A stretch of DNA of 64,000 nucleotides from Lineus longissimus. Its lineage: Eukaryota > Nemertea > Pilidiophora > Heteronemertea > Lineidae. The position numbers and the translations under genes are program-made. The DNA lies in the NCBI RefSeq assembly GCF_910592395.1, contig NC_088314.1, positions 9,054,001 to 9,118,000 on the forward strand, read 5' to 3'. Below are positions 24,901-32,872 of the stretch, piece by piece. The notes under the pieces are model-generated. The model was not told the DNA's origin and searched no databases. It saw only the letters and a list, made by a program, of their open reading frames with translations. The number at the start of each line of letters is the position of its first letter. Position 1 is the stretch's first letter.

Positions 24901-25848
24901 TACATCAGCTCATCTGAAGTTCCACTGAGAGGTTTCATAATGGACTCGAGTTAAAGTGTCATCCAAGAAAAATTATGACATCTGACCTGAATATGAAACA
25001 ATGAAAACTGCCCAACCACAAATTTCTTTAAAAAGTTATCAAAAAAGTTGAAAATGCCTCCAATTTGAAAGACAGTCTTTAAATTTAAAGAGTGTCCTTA
25101 AAAATAGAGCCTGTCTTTGACCTGAACAATGCTGTAACAACCTAAAATGTGACAGAAGCAATGAGAATTTCTATAAGTTACTGATACTACTGTCCAGCTA
25201 TAGAGCTAAAATGTCCTAGTTGACGCTCAGCTCTCCACTCGATATTTATTTACTGCGGTCCAGGAATTGTACCGACACGGAGTCGAGAGGGATGCAGCCA
25301 ATAATGCGTGCTCGCTCAACTTGATAGTTTTACCAGCAATAACCAAAGACAACAACATTGGCACTTTTTCAATTACGATGCCATCCCCTAATACGGAGCA
25401 GTCACACTCGCTAAATCCTGGCATGTAGATTTCTCACGAGGCTCGGCGGGAACTCTACAACCATGAATAAATGATTGTCTTTGTCATAGGTTACAATCTC
25501 CTGATAAATAATTTATCACCAGACAAGACAAACGATTTATTTTTTACTGTAACTTCTTCTCATTCTTTATGACTTTTTTTTGGTTTGCACTTTTAGACCT
25601 TACTATTTACTATCTAGTCCAGGGAGAGGAGGCCATCAAAGGTTGCTATAGCTTCGCACTTCAATAGAGTTCTAGTGCCTGCCTGGGATAGGCACATGAT
25701 ACTGAAATGCAAAAATCCTGTAGGGCCACAAAATTCAATTTAGGAAACAAACCACTTGGCGTAGTAGCTTTTACACATAAGCCTAAAAGGACGCGGACGT
25801 TTTCTTCCGAAGCCGACTCAAGGAGATAATTAGATATCATTTTAAAGG
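21961..25848. other. Long non-coding stretch, possibly with one SINE remnant
   Basis: Between about 24755 and 24870 the words TGGTTCTAACCCTG (B-box-like) and GTATAAATGGGTAC (frequent in tRNA-derived SINE bodies) suggest a SINE remnant. Open frames elsewhere, including a 103-codon frame at 22994-23305, overlap on opposite strands and show no domain. No gene is supported. Confidence 0.4.
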
Positions 25849-26252
25849 AGCCTCATGGCCTAGTGGTTTACACTGCTAGCCACCACGCAATAGGGCCCGG
25901 GTTCGATCCCGGGGAGAACCCAGGATCGTATGTCTGGATGAACCGGTGTGGCTTTCAAGGAACTAAAATTCCTGGCTCTTCACAGTCCTTCGAATGAGAC
26001 TCAAAACCGAGGTTCCTTGTACCTGGTGTCTATGCCAGGGCAAGCTAAGACCCCACCAAGTGAGAAACATGAGTAGCTTACGTGGACTCTATCTCTCTTG
26101 CCAAAGTCGGACCACTAGGCCAATAAACCCAATTGGTGCCTAACCGTAGTGGCACGCAGGATACGCTCATCCCGCCTTGGAGGAGGACTACTCCGAGGAG
26201 AATGACCCCTCCAAGTGCAGAGCGAACGCTGAGGAAGAAGAAGAAGATATCA
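25849..26252 (+). mobile_element. tRNA-derived SINE with GAA-rich tail
   Basis: The head (about 25849-25922) has an RNA polymerase III A box (TGGCCTAGTGGTT) and a perfect B box (GGTTCGATCCC) within a T-arm-like stem (CCCGG-GTTCGATC-CCGGG). It is followed by a body of about 300 bp and a GAAGAAGAAGAAG tail. A 5'-truncated relative lies at 11985-12135. It is not a functional tRNA gene, because no complete cloverleaf with a 3' acceptor stem is evident. It would be transcribed by Pol III and moved by enzymes of a partner LINE, which is not present in this window. Confidence 0.8.
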
Positions 26253-26369
26253 TTTTAAATCATTACCCAATATGTTGCCATGAAGGTGCTGGCTGCTAAC
26301 TTCAAAGCTAATTTATTCAAACCATGTGACATCAAACGGCCTAAATGATTATCCAATGGAATAAATTGC

Positions 26370-26390
26370 CCATTTCCTTACAAGAAATGG
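26370..26390. promoter_or_regulatory. Imperfect palindrome at element end, candidate recombinase site
   Basis: CCATTTC and GAAATGG arms of 7 bp are separated by a 7-bp spacer (CTTACAA), 3 bp inside the element's left end. The same palindrome is reproduced in the internal complementary region at 26661-26681. The arm-spacer-arm geometry resembles core sites of tyrosine recombinases. The function is inferred. Confidence 0.3.
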
Positions 26391-26408
26391 CCATTTTGTT
26401 AGTTCATA

Positions 26409-26579
26409 CTTACCTATGGAACACTTTTGCATGTTACTCCATTTGGGCTCAAACACAAGAGTATCCCTTTAATTTTCTAAAGGGAGAACTGAGTTAACAG
26501 CTCGGCCGCCAGGCGGCGCCCTGACCGATCCCGCGAGATCGCGCCGATCTCATGCCGCCATATTTAGTCTTTACTCTTG
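26409..26579. repeat. DIRS inverted terminal repeat (3' end in sense orientation)
   Basis: It begins CTTACCTATGGAACACTTTT and ends TCTTTACTCTTG. It matches the reverse complement of 32685-32855 over all 171 bp except one position (CATATTTAG here, CATATTCAG there). Outside it lies a 42-bp extension (26367-26408) that is not shared with the other end but is copied in the internal complementary region. Confidence 0.95.
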
Positions 26580-26626
26580 AGCGTTAATAAAGAGTATGTC
26601 CCGTTTGTGGGGACGGCGGGAGGGCC

Positions 26627-26724
26627 GTGTTCCATAGGTAAGTATGAACTAACAAAATGGCCATTTCTTGTAAGGAAATGGGCATTTTGTGTCATTCAAA
26701 CTTACCTATGGAACACTTTTGCAT
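26627..26724. repeat. DIRS internal complementary region
   Basis: The left half (26627-26684) is the reverse complement of the element's left end through GGAAATGGGCA. The right half (26684-26724) is the reverse complement of its right end, from ATTTTGTGTCATTC to CTTTTGCAT. The switch at about 26684 therefore mimics the joined circle junction. In the accepted DIRS model this region templates completion and circularisation of the cDNA. It lies just inside the 3' terminal repeat, the canonical position. Confidence 0.93.
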
Positions 26725-27154
26725 CGAATCCCAGCAACCTATTGGAGGTGGGAAACGAGGACTTACCTAAGGCTGAGCTGTTGTTCCATCCAGGAGGCAC
26801 CACCGGCATATTAGCTAAGGAGGACCGCCAGGGGAAAGAAATGGGGAGAACCGGAGGACCGGTATTTTGATCTCGGTATTACAATCATATTATAGAGAGT
26901 AATAGACCCATTCTCCGGAAAGCGCTAGAATTGCGTAATAAAACCATCTTCTTTCCGGCAACAGAGCTTAGAGCAAGTGAGGCATGTTGAAGGGTGTAGA
27001 ATGAGTTATTGCTAAACAACAATAAGAAATTGCGTCCTTTCTAGTCTACTAGGGGTTGCCTGGATGTTGAAGATAGGGCATATCAAAAATGGCGCAAGAT
27101 GCGCGTTTGACTCTTCAATCGGGCTTCCCCCCCCCTTTTTTGATCTAGCCAGGA
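26725..27154 (-). other. DIRS 3' untranslated region
   Basis: This is the segment between the recombinase stop codon and the internal complementary region. It contains a pyrimidine-rich tract (C9 followed by T6 at about 27126-27141). No coding frame on the sense strand is supported. Confidence 0.6.
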
Positions 27155-29488
27155 TCAAACAACATGCCCCGCAGACACAATCGGGCCGATTGTGTGCATG
27201 CCATCTACGAGGGAAGAAACGTCTCGTAGGTAGAAACGAGAGAATGTGGAGTGATTACTCCAACATGCAGCGGAAACGACTTCTTGAAGAGCAACTCCTC
27301 GGTAGTTAGCCCAGGAGGTGGCTAGTGCTCTAACTTCGTGCGCTGAGATGTTAGCTAGCGCACGAAGATCAGAGGAAGTCTTCAAGGTGTTGTAGGAAAG
27401 ACGAATAGTCTCCACAATCCACCTTGAAATAGTGGCGGCCGCTATCTCTCGTTTATTTCCCTCCTTATAGGACAAAAACAAACGCTCTCTCCCCTGGCGG
27501 ATACCGGGAGGTTTTGTCCTATTTATGTAGAACTTTAGGGCCCTGACGGGACATAAAGTTCTGTCAGGAAGATCATAAGAGATCGTTCCTGACAGAGAGG
27601 GAATAGTAACCGGGGGCCGAGAGGCGGCCGGTCCCTGGTTCTTCGCCAGAAATCCTGGTATAAAAGCCAGGATAACCTCCCCTCCCTCTCTAAAAGCCAG
27701 CTTCTTAAAAGAAAGTGCATGGAGCTCTGATCTCCGTTGGGCGGTAGCCAAGGCTACTAGAAAGACCGTTTTGAGTGTCAGATATTTCATGGATGAAATA
27801 GACATGGGTTCAAAAGGATGCCTCATGAGCACCTTAAGGACAACAGAGAGGTCCCATTTAGGGGTGTTGTGAACCGGTCTAGGACGCTCTAATAACATTC
27901 CTCTGAAAAGAGGGGTTATTTGGTCCTCCCAACGAAGATCCCAGGTGCTTAAAACACGGAGGGTAGAAGCGATGGCGGACTTGTACCCTTTTATAGCCGT
28001 GACAGATAGTTGTCTTTCCGTGAATAATTCAATAAGGAAATCAACTAATCTGTATATAGAGGGAGAGATCGGATTAACTCCGTTCTCCCTGCACCAGGAA
28101 GTGAAGGTAGACCACTTTCCTTGATACACATCAAGGGTAGACCCCCTTTGAGGTGCGGACATGCGCTTGACAGCGATGTCCGAAAAGCCTCTCTGGTGGA
28201 GATGCAACTGGATAAGTTCCAGGCGTGAAACTTGAAAAATCCAGGGTTCTGGTGGTAGCATCTCCCCAGGGGGTGCCACAGGAGGTGCTTCCAAGTAGGA
28301 AGACTCCTGGGGTGATCTATCAGGAGCTCCAGCAAGGCTGGGAACCAGGCCTGATTTGGCCAGCAAGGTGCGATGAGAGTTATTCTCACCGGATGGCTGG
28401 TCAAGATCTTGTTCAGGACTGGTTGGATGAGAGGGAGGGGTGGAAACGCATATGCGTTCAGCCCGACCCAAGAGGCTGTAAGGCTGTCGACTTCCAGGGC
28501 CTCTTCGTCCGGAAGTGGAGAGTAATAGATGGGAAGGCGATTGTTCAGCCTGGTGGCGAACAGATCTACCTTCGGAGATTGCCAAAGGCGACAAAGGTCG
28601 TCTACAATCTCCTGATGGAGTGTCCACTCTGTCTGAACTAGCTTGTTCTGACGGGACAGGGCGTCGGCAAGGATGTTGCGATTGCCCGGTATGTGTCTGG
28701 CACATATCGATACTCCAAGGTCGGCACAAAGATGGTAAAGCTCCCAAGTTAGCTGGCAAAGAATGCCGGACTTTGTGCCTCCCTGTCTCCTGACATATGC
28801 TACTACTGTAGAATTGTCGGAGAACAGGGTTACTCTCCGATTCTTCAGGCGAAGGGAAAGAGCCCTCACGGCAAGAAGGACAGCCTTCATTTCCAATATA
28901 TTTATTGGAAGAATGGTCTCCTCCCTTGTCCATAGACCTCTTATGGACATGTCCCCGTTGTTCAGATGTGCTCCCCACCCTAGTAGGGAAGCATCTGTGA
29001 ACAGGGACACTTCTGGGGGCGGTGGAGCAAGATCTACACCGCTTTGGAGACGAGTCTCCGACTCCCAGAAGTTCCAGACGTTCTTGAGTAGGTATTGAGG
29101 TATCAATACCAACTTGTCTAATGGGTCCCTGTGGGGTTTCCATAGAGACATTAGAAACATCTGGATGGGACGCATATATAGACGGCCAAGGGGGATTTGG
29201 TCTGCTGCCGAATTCAGAAGTCCCAAAAGGCTCAAGCATCGCCTTGCGGGAGCTTGAGTCCTTCCTCTGAATTCTGCGACGAGATGAAGAATTTTCTTTA
29301 TCCTGTCTAGGGGGGGCAGCATTTTCCCTATGGCCGTAAGGAACCGAACTCCAACGTAAACGAAGTCTTGGGATGGTATGAATTCTGACTTTGTTTCGTT
29401 GATAATCCAACCTGCGGAAACTACTTTTTGCTTTAGAACCTGAAGTTGTTGCAGTAGTAGTTCCCGCGATTTGCAACGGAGTAGCCAA
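27155..29488 (-). CDS. DIRS tyrosine recombinase (YR) in a long overlapping frame
   Basis: The C-terminal 360 residues (from about 28237 to the stop at 27155) form a tyrosine recombinase/phage-integrase-like domain. An N-terminal helical SAM-like part (residues about 440-520) is followed by the catalytic part: Arg in AQRRSEL (about residue 585), the H-x-x-R box in AHEVRAL (His717, Arg720), Trp743 in CWSNHSTF, and the nucleophile Tyr753 in FYLRD. All catalytic residues are present. This enzyme would insert the circular cDNA. The frame stays open upstream to 29488, where it overlaps the RT/RNase H ORF in another frame and begins at a TTG rather than ATG. Residues 1-417 look like a shadow translation (rich in Ser, Pro and Arg), so the true N-terminus is probably reached by frameshifting or re-initiation near 28240. 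Confidence 0.93.
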   Translation of the reverse strand: MATPLQIAGTTTATTSGSKAKSSFRRLDYQRNKVRIHTIPRLRLRWSSVPYGHRENAAPPRQDKENSSSRRRIQRKDSSSRKAMLEPFGTSEFGSRPNPPWPSIYASHPDVSNVSMETPQGPIRQVGIDTSIPTQERLELLGVGDSSPKRCRSCSTAPRSVPVHRCFPTRVGSTSEQRGHVHKRSMDKGGDHSSNKYIGNEGCPSCREGSFPSPEESESNPVLRQFYSSSICQETGRHKVRHSLPANLGALPSLCRPWSIDMCQTHTGQSQHPCRRPVPSEQASSDRVDTPSGDCRRPLSPLAISEGRSVRHQAEQSPSHLLLSTSGRRGPGSRQPYSLLGRAERICVSTPPSHPTSPEQDLDQPSGENNSHRTLLAKSGLVPSLAGAPDRSPQESSYLEAPPVAPPGEMLPPEPWIFQVSRLELIQLHLHQRGFSDIAVKRMSAPQRGSTLDVYQGKWSTFTSWCRENGVNPISPSIYRLVDFLIELFTERQLSVTAIKGYKSAIASTLRVLSTWDLRWEDQITPLFRGMLLERPRPVHNTPKWDLSVVLKVLMRHPFEPMSISSMKYLTLKTVFLVALATAQRRSELHALSFKKLAFREGGEVILAFIPGFLAKNQGPAASRPPVTIPSLSGTISYDLPDRTLCPVRALKFYINRTKPPGIRQGRERLFLSYKEGNKREIAAATISRWIVETIRLSYNTLKTSSDLRALANISAHEVRALATSWANYRGVALQEVVSAACWSNHSTFSRFYLRDVSSLVDGMHTIGPIVSAGHVV

Positions 29489-30006
29489 TCATCTAGGTAG
29501 TGATGGAGCTTGAACCCCATCACGTGAAAGGGAGCGACGAAGGCTGTGACTATCATCGTAAAAATTAGGGGTGCCGATGCCAGACCGAACGGCAGGGCCC
29601 TGAATTGATACGTCTTTCCTTCGTAATGGAATCGAAGGAAGTGTTGATAGTCTGGATGGATCGGTACATGTAAGTACGCATCCATTAAATCCATCGATAC
29701 CGCCCAATCGTTGGGCTGTATCGCCGTTGCTATAGACCTGGTGGTTTCCATCTTGAAATGAGGAACATTCAAGAAGGTGTTTAACCTGGAAAGGTCTATG
29801 ATCAGCCTCCATGTCCCTGCTTTCTTGGGAACCAAGAAAACGTGGCTGTAAAAGCCGGGGGAGCATGGATCTTGAAGGACCTGGATAGCTTGCTTCTCCA
29901 GTAATGTCGCGACCTCTGCTTGGAGGGCAGAGGCCTTGACTGGGTCCTTCGGTGGCTGAACTGGGGTTGGATATATGGTAGTCGGGGGGGGTACGGTTGA
30001 AATCTA
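28045..30006 (-). CDS. pol: DIRS reverse transcriptase / RNase H with DAM-like segment
   Basis: The open frame starts after a stop near 30006 and has no ATG of its own; numbering here is from the TTG at 29835. RT motifs include IIDLSRLN, SMDLMDAYLHVPI (Asp49, Asp52), LPFGLASAP and catalytic YLDD (113-116). RNase H follows: LFTDAS (Asp281), NILEMKAV (Glu315), LFSDNS (Asp340) and NILADALSR (Asp391), so the four acidic catalytic residues are intact. Residues about 420-500 (VDLFATR, AYAFPP, APCWPNQAWFP) match the DIRS-specific segment often described as Dam-methylase-like. The frame then runs about 50 codons past the point where the recombinase frame becomes meaningful. Its natural N-terminus lies in a different frame (29992-30154), separated by an eight-base G/C run. 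Confidence 0.95.
29984..29991. other. Homopolymer frame break in pol
   Basis: A run of eight G on the plus strand (C on the coding strand) sits where the conserved pol N-terminal segment changes frame into the RT domain. A run of seven would keep one frame. It could be a one-base insertion, a sequencing error, or less likely a programmed slip. Confidence 0.75.
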
Positions 30007-30154
30007 GTTTCACTCCGTACCTCAACATGTTTGGGACTGGGGACCCCTTTGGGCACCAATCGTCCCAAATGTCTGCAAATTTTTGCAGACGGCCCCCGAC
30101 TACCGGAGTCGGCTCCTTTTTGCGTCCGGGAGGAGAAAGGAGGGGGGGAGTCAC
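29992..30154 (-). pseudogene. pol: Pol N-terminal segment, frame-broken from RT
   Basis: A 221-codon frame begins at a GTG at 30154, overlapping the gag stop codon. Its first 54 or so residues carry the DIRS pol leader pattern (VVGGRLQKF, then a Trp-rich stretch and YGVKLDFNRTPP) that normally runs straight into RT. After the homopolymer at 29984-29991 this frame encodes only shadow sequence down to its TGA at 29489-29491, while RT continues in the neighbouring frame. The gag/pol overlap suggests that pol is expressed by frameshift or re-initiation. Confidence 0.75.
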
Positions 30155-32390
30155 CTCTTCCGGCCAGCACCCCTTGGGCGAAAGGAGTGCTTAGTCGGAC
30201 CGGATCCACCCTGGTTAGAGGAAGTATTTTTCCTCTTTCCAGTCCGGCGACCCTCCGCTTCCCGTCGGAAGGATCCAGCAGGAGCAGGCTGACTAGGCGG
30301 GGTAGGCCTAGGCAGGACCTGCCTGGCGTACGGGATTGAACCCGATGCCTGCTGGGGCCTCTCTATCTTTCTAGCGTTAGGTAGAGAGGTCTTGGCCCTC
30401 TGTGTCGCAGTGGGGGCATATAATTTGTCCCAATCTTTCTGTGCTTGAGCCGCCTCTTGTACAGAATCTGCGAACAGGAAAGAACCGTCCATAGGAGCGG
30501 TTCTTAAGGCCCCTTCCAGCTGGAGGGATCTGATGACATTGAGACATCGGACAGCGCAATAGCGTGCCTAATCGAATGTGACAAGGATGTCACAAGCGAT
30601 TTTGTGTCATCAGATAGTGACTCATTATCTTTTAGGGATCTGGCTAGGGCCAGGTTAGTGTGCTCTGCGTAGGAGAGCACCGCTAACGTGTTTTTGGCCA
30701 GACCCTCTTGTGCTCTAAGGTCTCGGTAAGCCGAGGAGGAGGTCACCCTAGGCACGAGTTGGTCCAGCTGTACATCGTCCTTTAATATGGAAGTCGATGC
30801 TGCAGCTGGACAGCCGGCCGAGCTGACTCGATAATAGTCAGCGCGGTACTGCCTAACGGGAGGAAGTTGTGCCGTGAACAACTTCCCCGGTTTACACCAA
30901 GCTTCCGGTCCGACTGCCGGAAGGACAGGGATGGAAGTACGTTGGTGGGCGCCTTGTGAGTCTCTGATTGTACGCTCCAAAAGTTCAGAGACTGCTAACA
31001 CCGACGGGGAGGGAGGAAGGAATTCAAGTGCCCGAGTGGAGCCTTGAGAAACCTGTGGATTGGGATCCACTTCCTGTCCCCAGAGTGAAAAGGTCGGTGT
31101 TGACAAGGCTGGCAGTTCCGGCGGGGTAGGGCACAGATCCTGCGGGAGGTACGCTCTGATCAAGGATCTGAGTGTCCTCATATCCGACAGGATACTGGCC
31201 TCCTCTGGTGACAGCTCCTCCTGATTGGGGGAGCGGTAGCCTGGCTGAGAACTCTCGTTCTCAGAAAATTCCTCTAAAATAGAGGAGTCGGATGGTGGGT
31301 ATCCGATGGGACCAGGCGCACCAGAGGAACCGGAACCCTGCTCCAGATGGCTGAGTCTATCAGAAAGACCTGTTACCATCTGGATGAGCTGGGACAGTTG
31401 CTGTCCCGACTCGGGTTCCGGACCCGACGTGCGGCTTCTCTCAACGACGGGCGGTTGAGGCGAGGGTGAGCGCATAAGCGAACCCTGGAAGCCGTATGTG
31501 CGGGCGAATGGGTCTTCCGGAAGCGGAAGTTGCCCATATTCTGAACCAGAGTTCAGATGTCCTCTCTGCGTAGCTCGTTCCATGGGAACGACGCCTCTGC
31601 TACGAGGAGGGGGTGGCACTTCCGGTTGGTTCCACCCAAGAGGTTGGCCAACGTAGGAAGGTGCCTGCATTTCCGGTAGGACGAAGTCCGAAACCGGAAA
31701 TGCCCGTAACTCCTTCGCCGGTATGGAGCTACCGGAAGCCCTTTTAGAAGGAGGTACGGAGGGCGGAAACGCTGTTACCGAAGACGCATGGCGTTTCGGA
31801 GGTGGCGTTATAAGGTCCGGCCCTACTCTACTGTGTCCGTGAGGACTGGGGTTATTTCGCAGTAAAGACTGAGAAAAACCCCCAGTAGAGTCTTCGGTTA
31901 CTGAAAAACGGGAACCCGCGTCAGTAACCGGAACTGCAATCGGCGGACCGGAAGCAGGGTGCTCCCGCGGGTACAAAGGGCTTGTACTCGGGGGAGCGGA
32001 CGACAGGGGAACCGGAAGGTTCCCTGAGGTCCGGGGTATATTAAACCCTTGGAGACTTATTGGATGTAAGTCTCCCTTGGGACCACATACATTAATAATG
32101 TCAGATCCCGCATCCTTCGCAGCCGCGGCCGGAACCGGAACTCGGCTGACGGAAGGGGTGGTGGCGGGAGGTTTGCTAGACCTCCGGGTTATATGCCCGG
32201 AAACGGAACCGGAAGAGGGTTTAGGCGTCTTCGCGGCCCGTTTCCCGCCACCAGACGCATTCCTTTGTGGTGAGACAAAGGATGCCGTCGGAGGGGTACG
32301 CCATATAAAAAATGGTACCAATGACAATAAAAACACTGGGAACCCCAAGTAGGCCAGAAAGGACGCAATAATTAATGGAAAGGAAAACAT
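30151..32390 (-). CDS. gag: DIRS gag-like ORF, interrupted by one frame break
   Basis: It starts at ATG 32390. The first 628 codons end at 30504, and the frame then resumes as a 113-codon tail (30492-30151) rich in Arg, Lys and Pro, typical of a nucleic-acid-binding end. The break is at a four-base C run on the plus strand (30510-30513); a run of five would join both parts. Residues 1-30 are strongly hydrophobic and 31-330 are Ser/Pro/Arg-rich low complexity. Residues 331-352 (LSQLIQMVTGLSDRLSHLEQ) form a probable short coiled coil. Residues 390-620 are the more conserved, helical part. No CCHC zinc knuckle is seen, as is usual for DIRS gag. The role would be packaging element RNA. The identification rests mainly on position and composition. 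Confidence 0.8.
30510..30513. other. Homopolymer frame break in gag
   Basis: Four C on the plus strand directly precede the premature stop of the 628-codon frame. One additional base would continue into the 113-codon basic tail in phase. It is the second of two homopolymer-associated breaks in this element. Confidence 0.7.
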
Positions 32391-32684
32391 GCCTACTTGA
32401 ATTAAACACTATTGCAATAGATCTGAGTCTTGTTTATTACAATAGAGCGGAGAATAGCCTACTTAACTCTACCCTACCAAGATAAAATAATGGAGCCGGG
32501 TCGACTAAGCTAGCTAAGAAAATGTCTATAATTAAATAGACTGGACAATACTAATGCCAAGATTAGTTTGGCGGTCTACTCCGTAGGTGAATGAACCCAA
32601 AAATCGTCTAGACTTGGCTGGTTGAATTTGGTTTTAAATCGAATTCACGGCAGCTTTGAAAAAACGATGTGCTTCGTAGAAGCA
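32391..32684 (-). other. DIRS 5' leader
   Basis: About 294 bp between the 5' inverted terminal repeat and the gag ATG. It is AT-rich and without a supported ORF. On the minus strand a 62-codon frame (32409-32221) overlaps the gag start in another frame and is not considered coding. Confidence 0.6.
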
Positions 32685-32855
32685 CAAGAGTAAAGACTGA
32701 ATATGGCGGCATGAGATCGGCGCGATCTCGCGGGATCGGTCAGGGCGCCGCCTGGCGGCCGAGCTGTTAACTCAGTTCTCCCTTTAGAAAATTAAAGGGA
32801 TACTCTTGTGTTTGAGCCCAAATGGAGTAACATGCAAAAGTGTTCCATAGGTAAG
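32685..32855. repeat. DIRS inverted terminal repeat (5' end in sense orientation)
   Basis: 171 bp, reverse complement of 26409-26579 with a single mismatch. It has a GC-rich core (GGCGCGATCTCGCGGGATCG, then CAGGGCGCCGCCTGGCGGCC). It is followed outwards by a 17-bp extension (32856-32872) that is present only at this end and in the internal complementary region. Confidence 0.95.
32699..32735 (-). promoter_or_regulatory. Candidate promoter motifs inside the 5' terminal repeat
   Basis: The sense strand holds GCCGCCATATTC, close to the YY1-type CCGCCATNTT box common at TATA-less promoters. The plus strand has TCTCGCGGGA (32726-32735), one base off the TCTCGCGAGA core-promoter palindrome. Both lie at the inner edge of the repeat, about 300 bp ahead of the gag ATG, where transcription should begin. 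Promoter function is an inference. Confidence 0.35.
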
Positions 32856-32872
32856 TTTGAATGACACAAAAT

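Larger units (their letters stand above)
26367..32872 (-). mobile_element. DIRS-type tyrosine-recombinase retrotransposon, near full length
   Basis: An element of about 6.5 kb transcribed from the minus strand. It has 171-bp inverted terminal repeats (26409-26579 and 32685-32855), outer extensions of 42 bp and 17 bp, and an internal complementary region at 26627-26724 that joins the reverse complements of both outer ends. It encodes a gag-like ORF, RT/RNase H with a DAM-like segment, and a tyrosine recombinase. This combination defines the DIRS group and excludes LTR, LINE and Penelope elements. DIRS elements insert through a circular intermediate and leave no long target duplication, and none is seen. 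It is more GC-rich than its flanks. Two single-base frame breaks (about 30510 and 29984-29991) are the only obvious lesions. Confidence 0.95.

Noticed and set aside
25849-25922. Apparent tRNA gene
   Set aside because: A and B boxes are good, but there is no matching acceptor stem, and the sequence continues into a SINE body and GAA tail.
28225-29098. Plus-strand frames of 92-138 codons inside the DIRS element
   Set aside because: They are antisense shadows of the GC-richer RT/RNase H coding region and have no independent protein features.
26367-32872. LTR retrotransposon or endogenous retrovirus
   Set aside because: The terminal repeats are inverted rather than direct. There is no DDE integrase or aspartic protease, and a tyrosine recombinase and internal complementary region are present, so it is a DIRS element.
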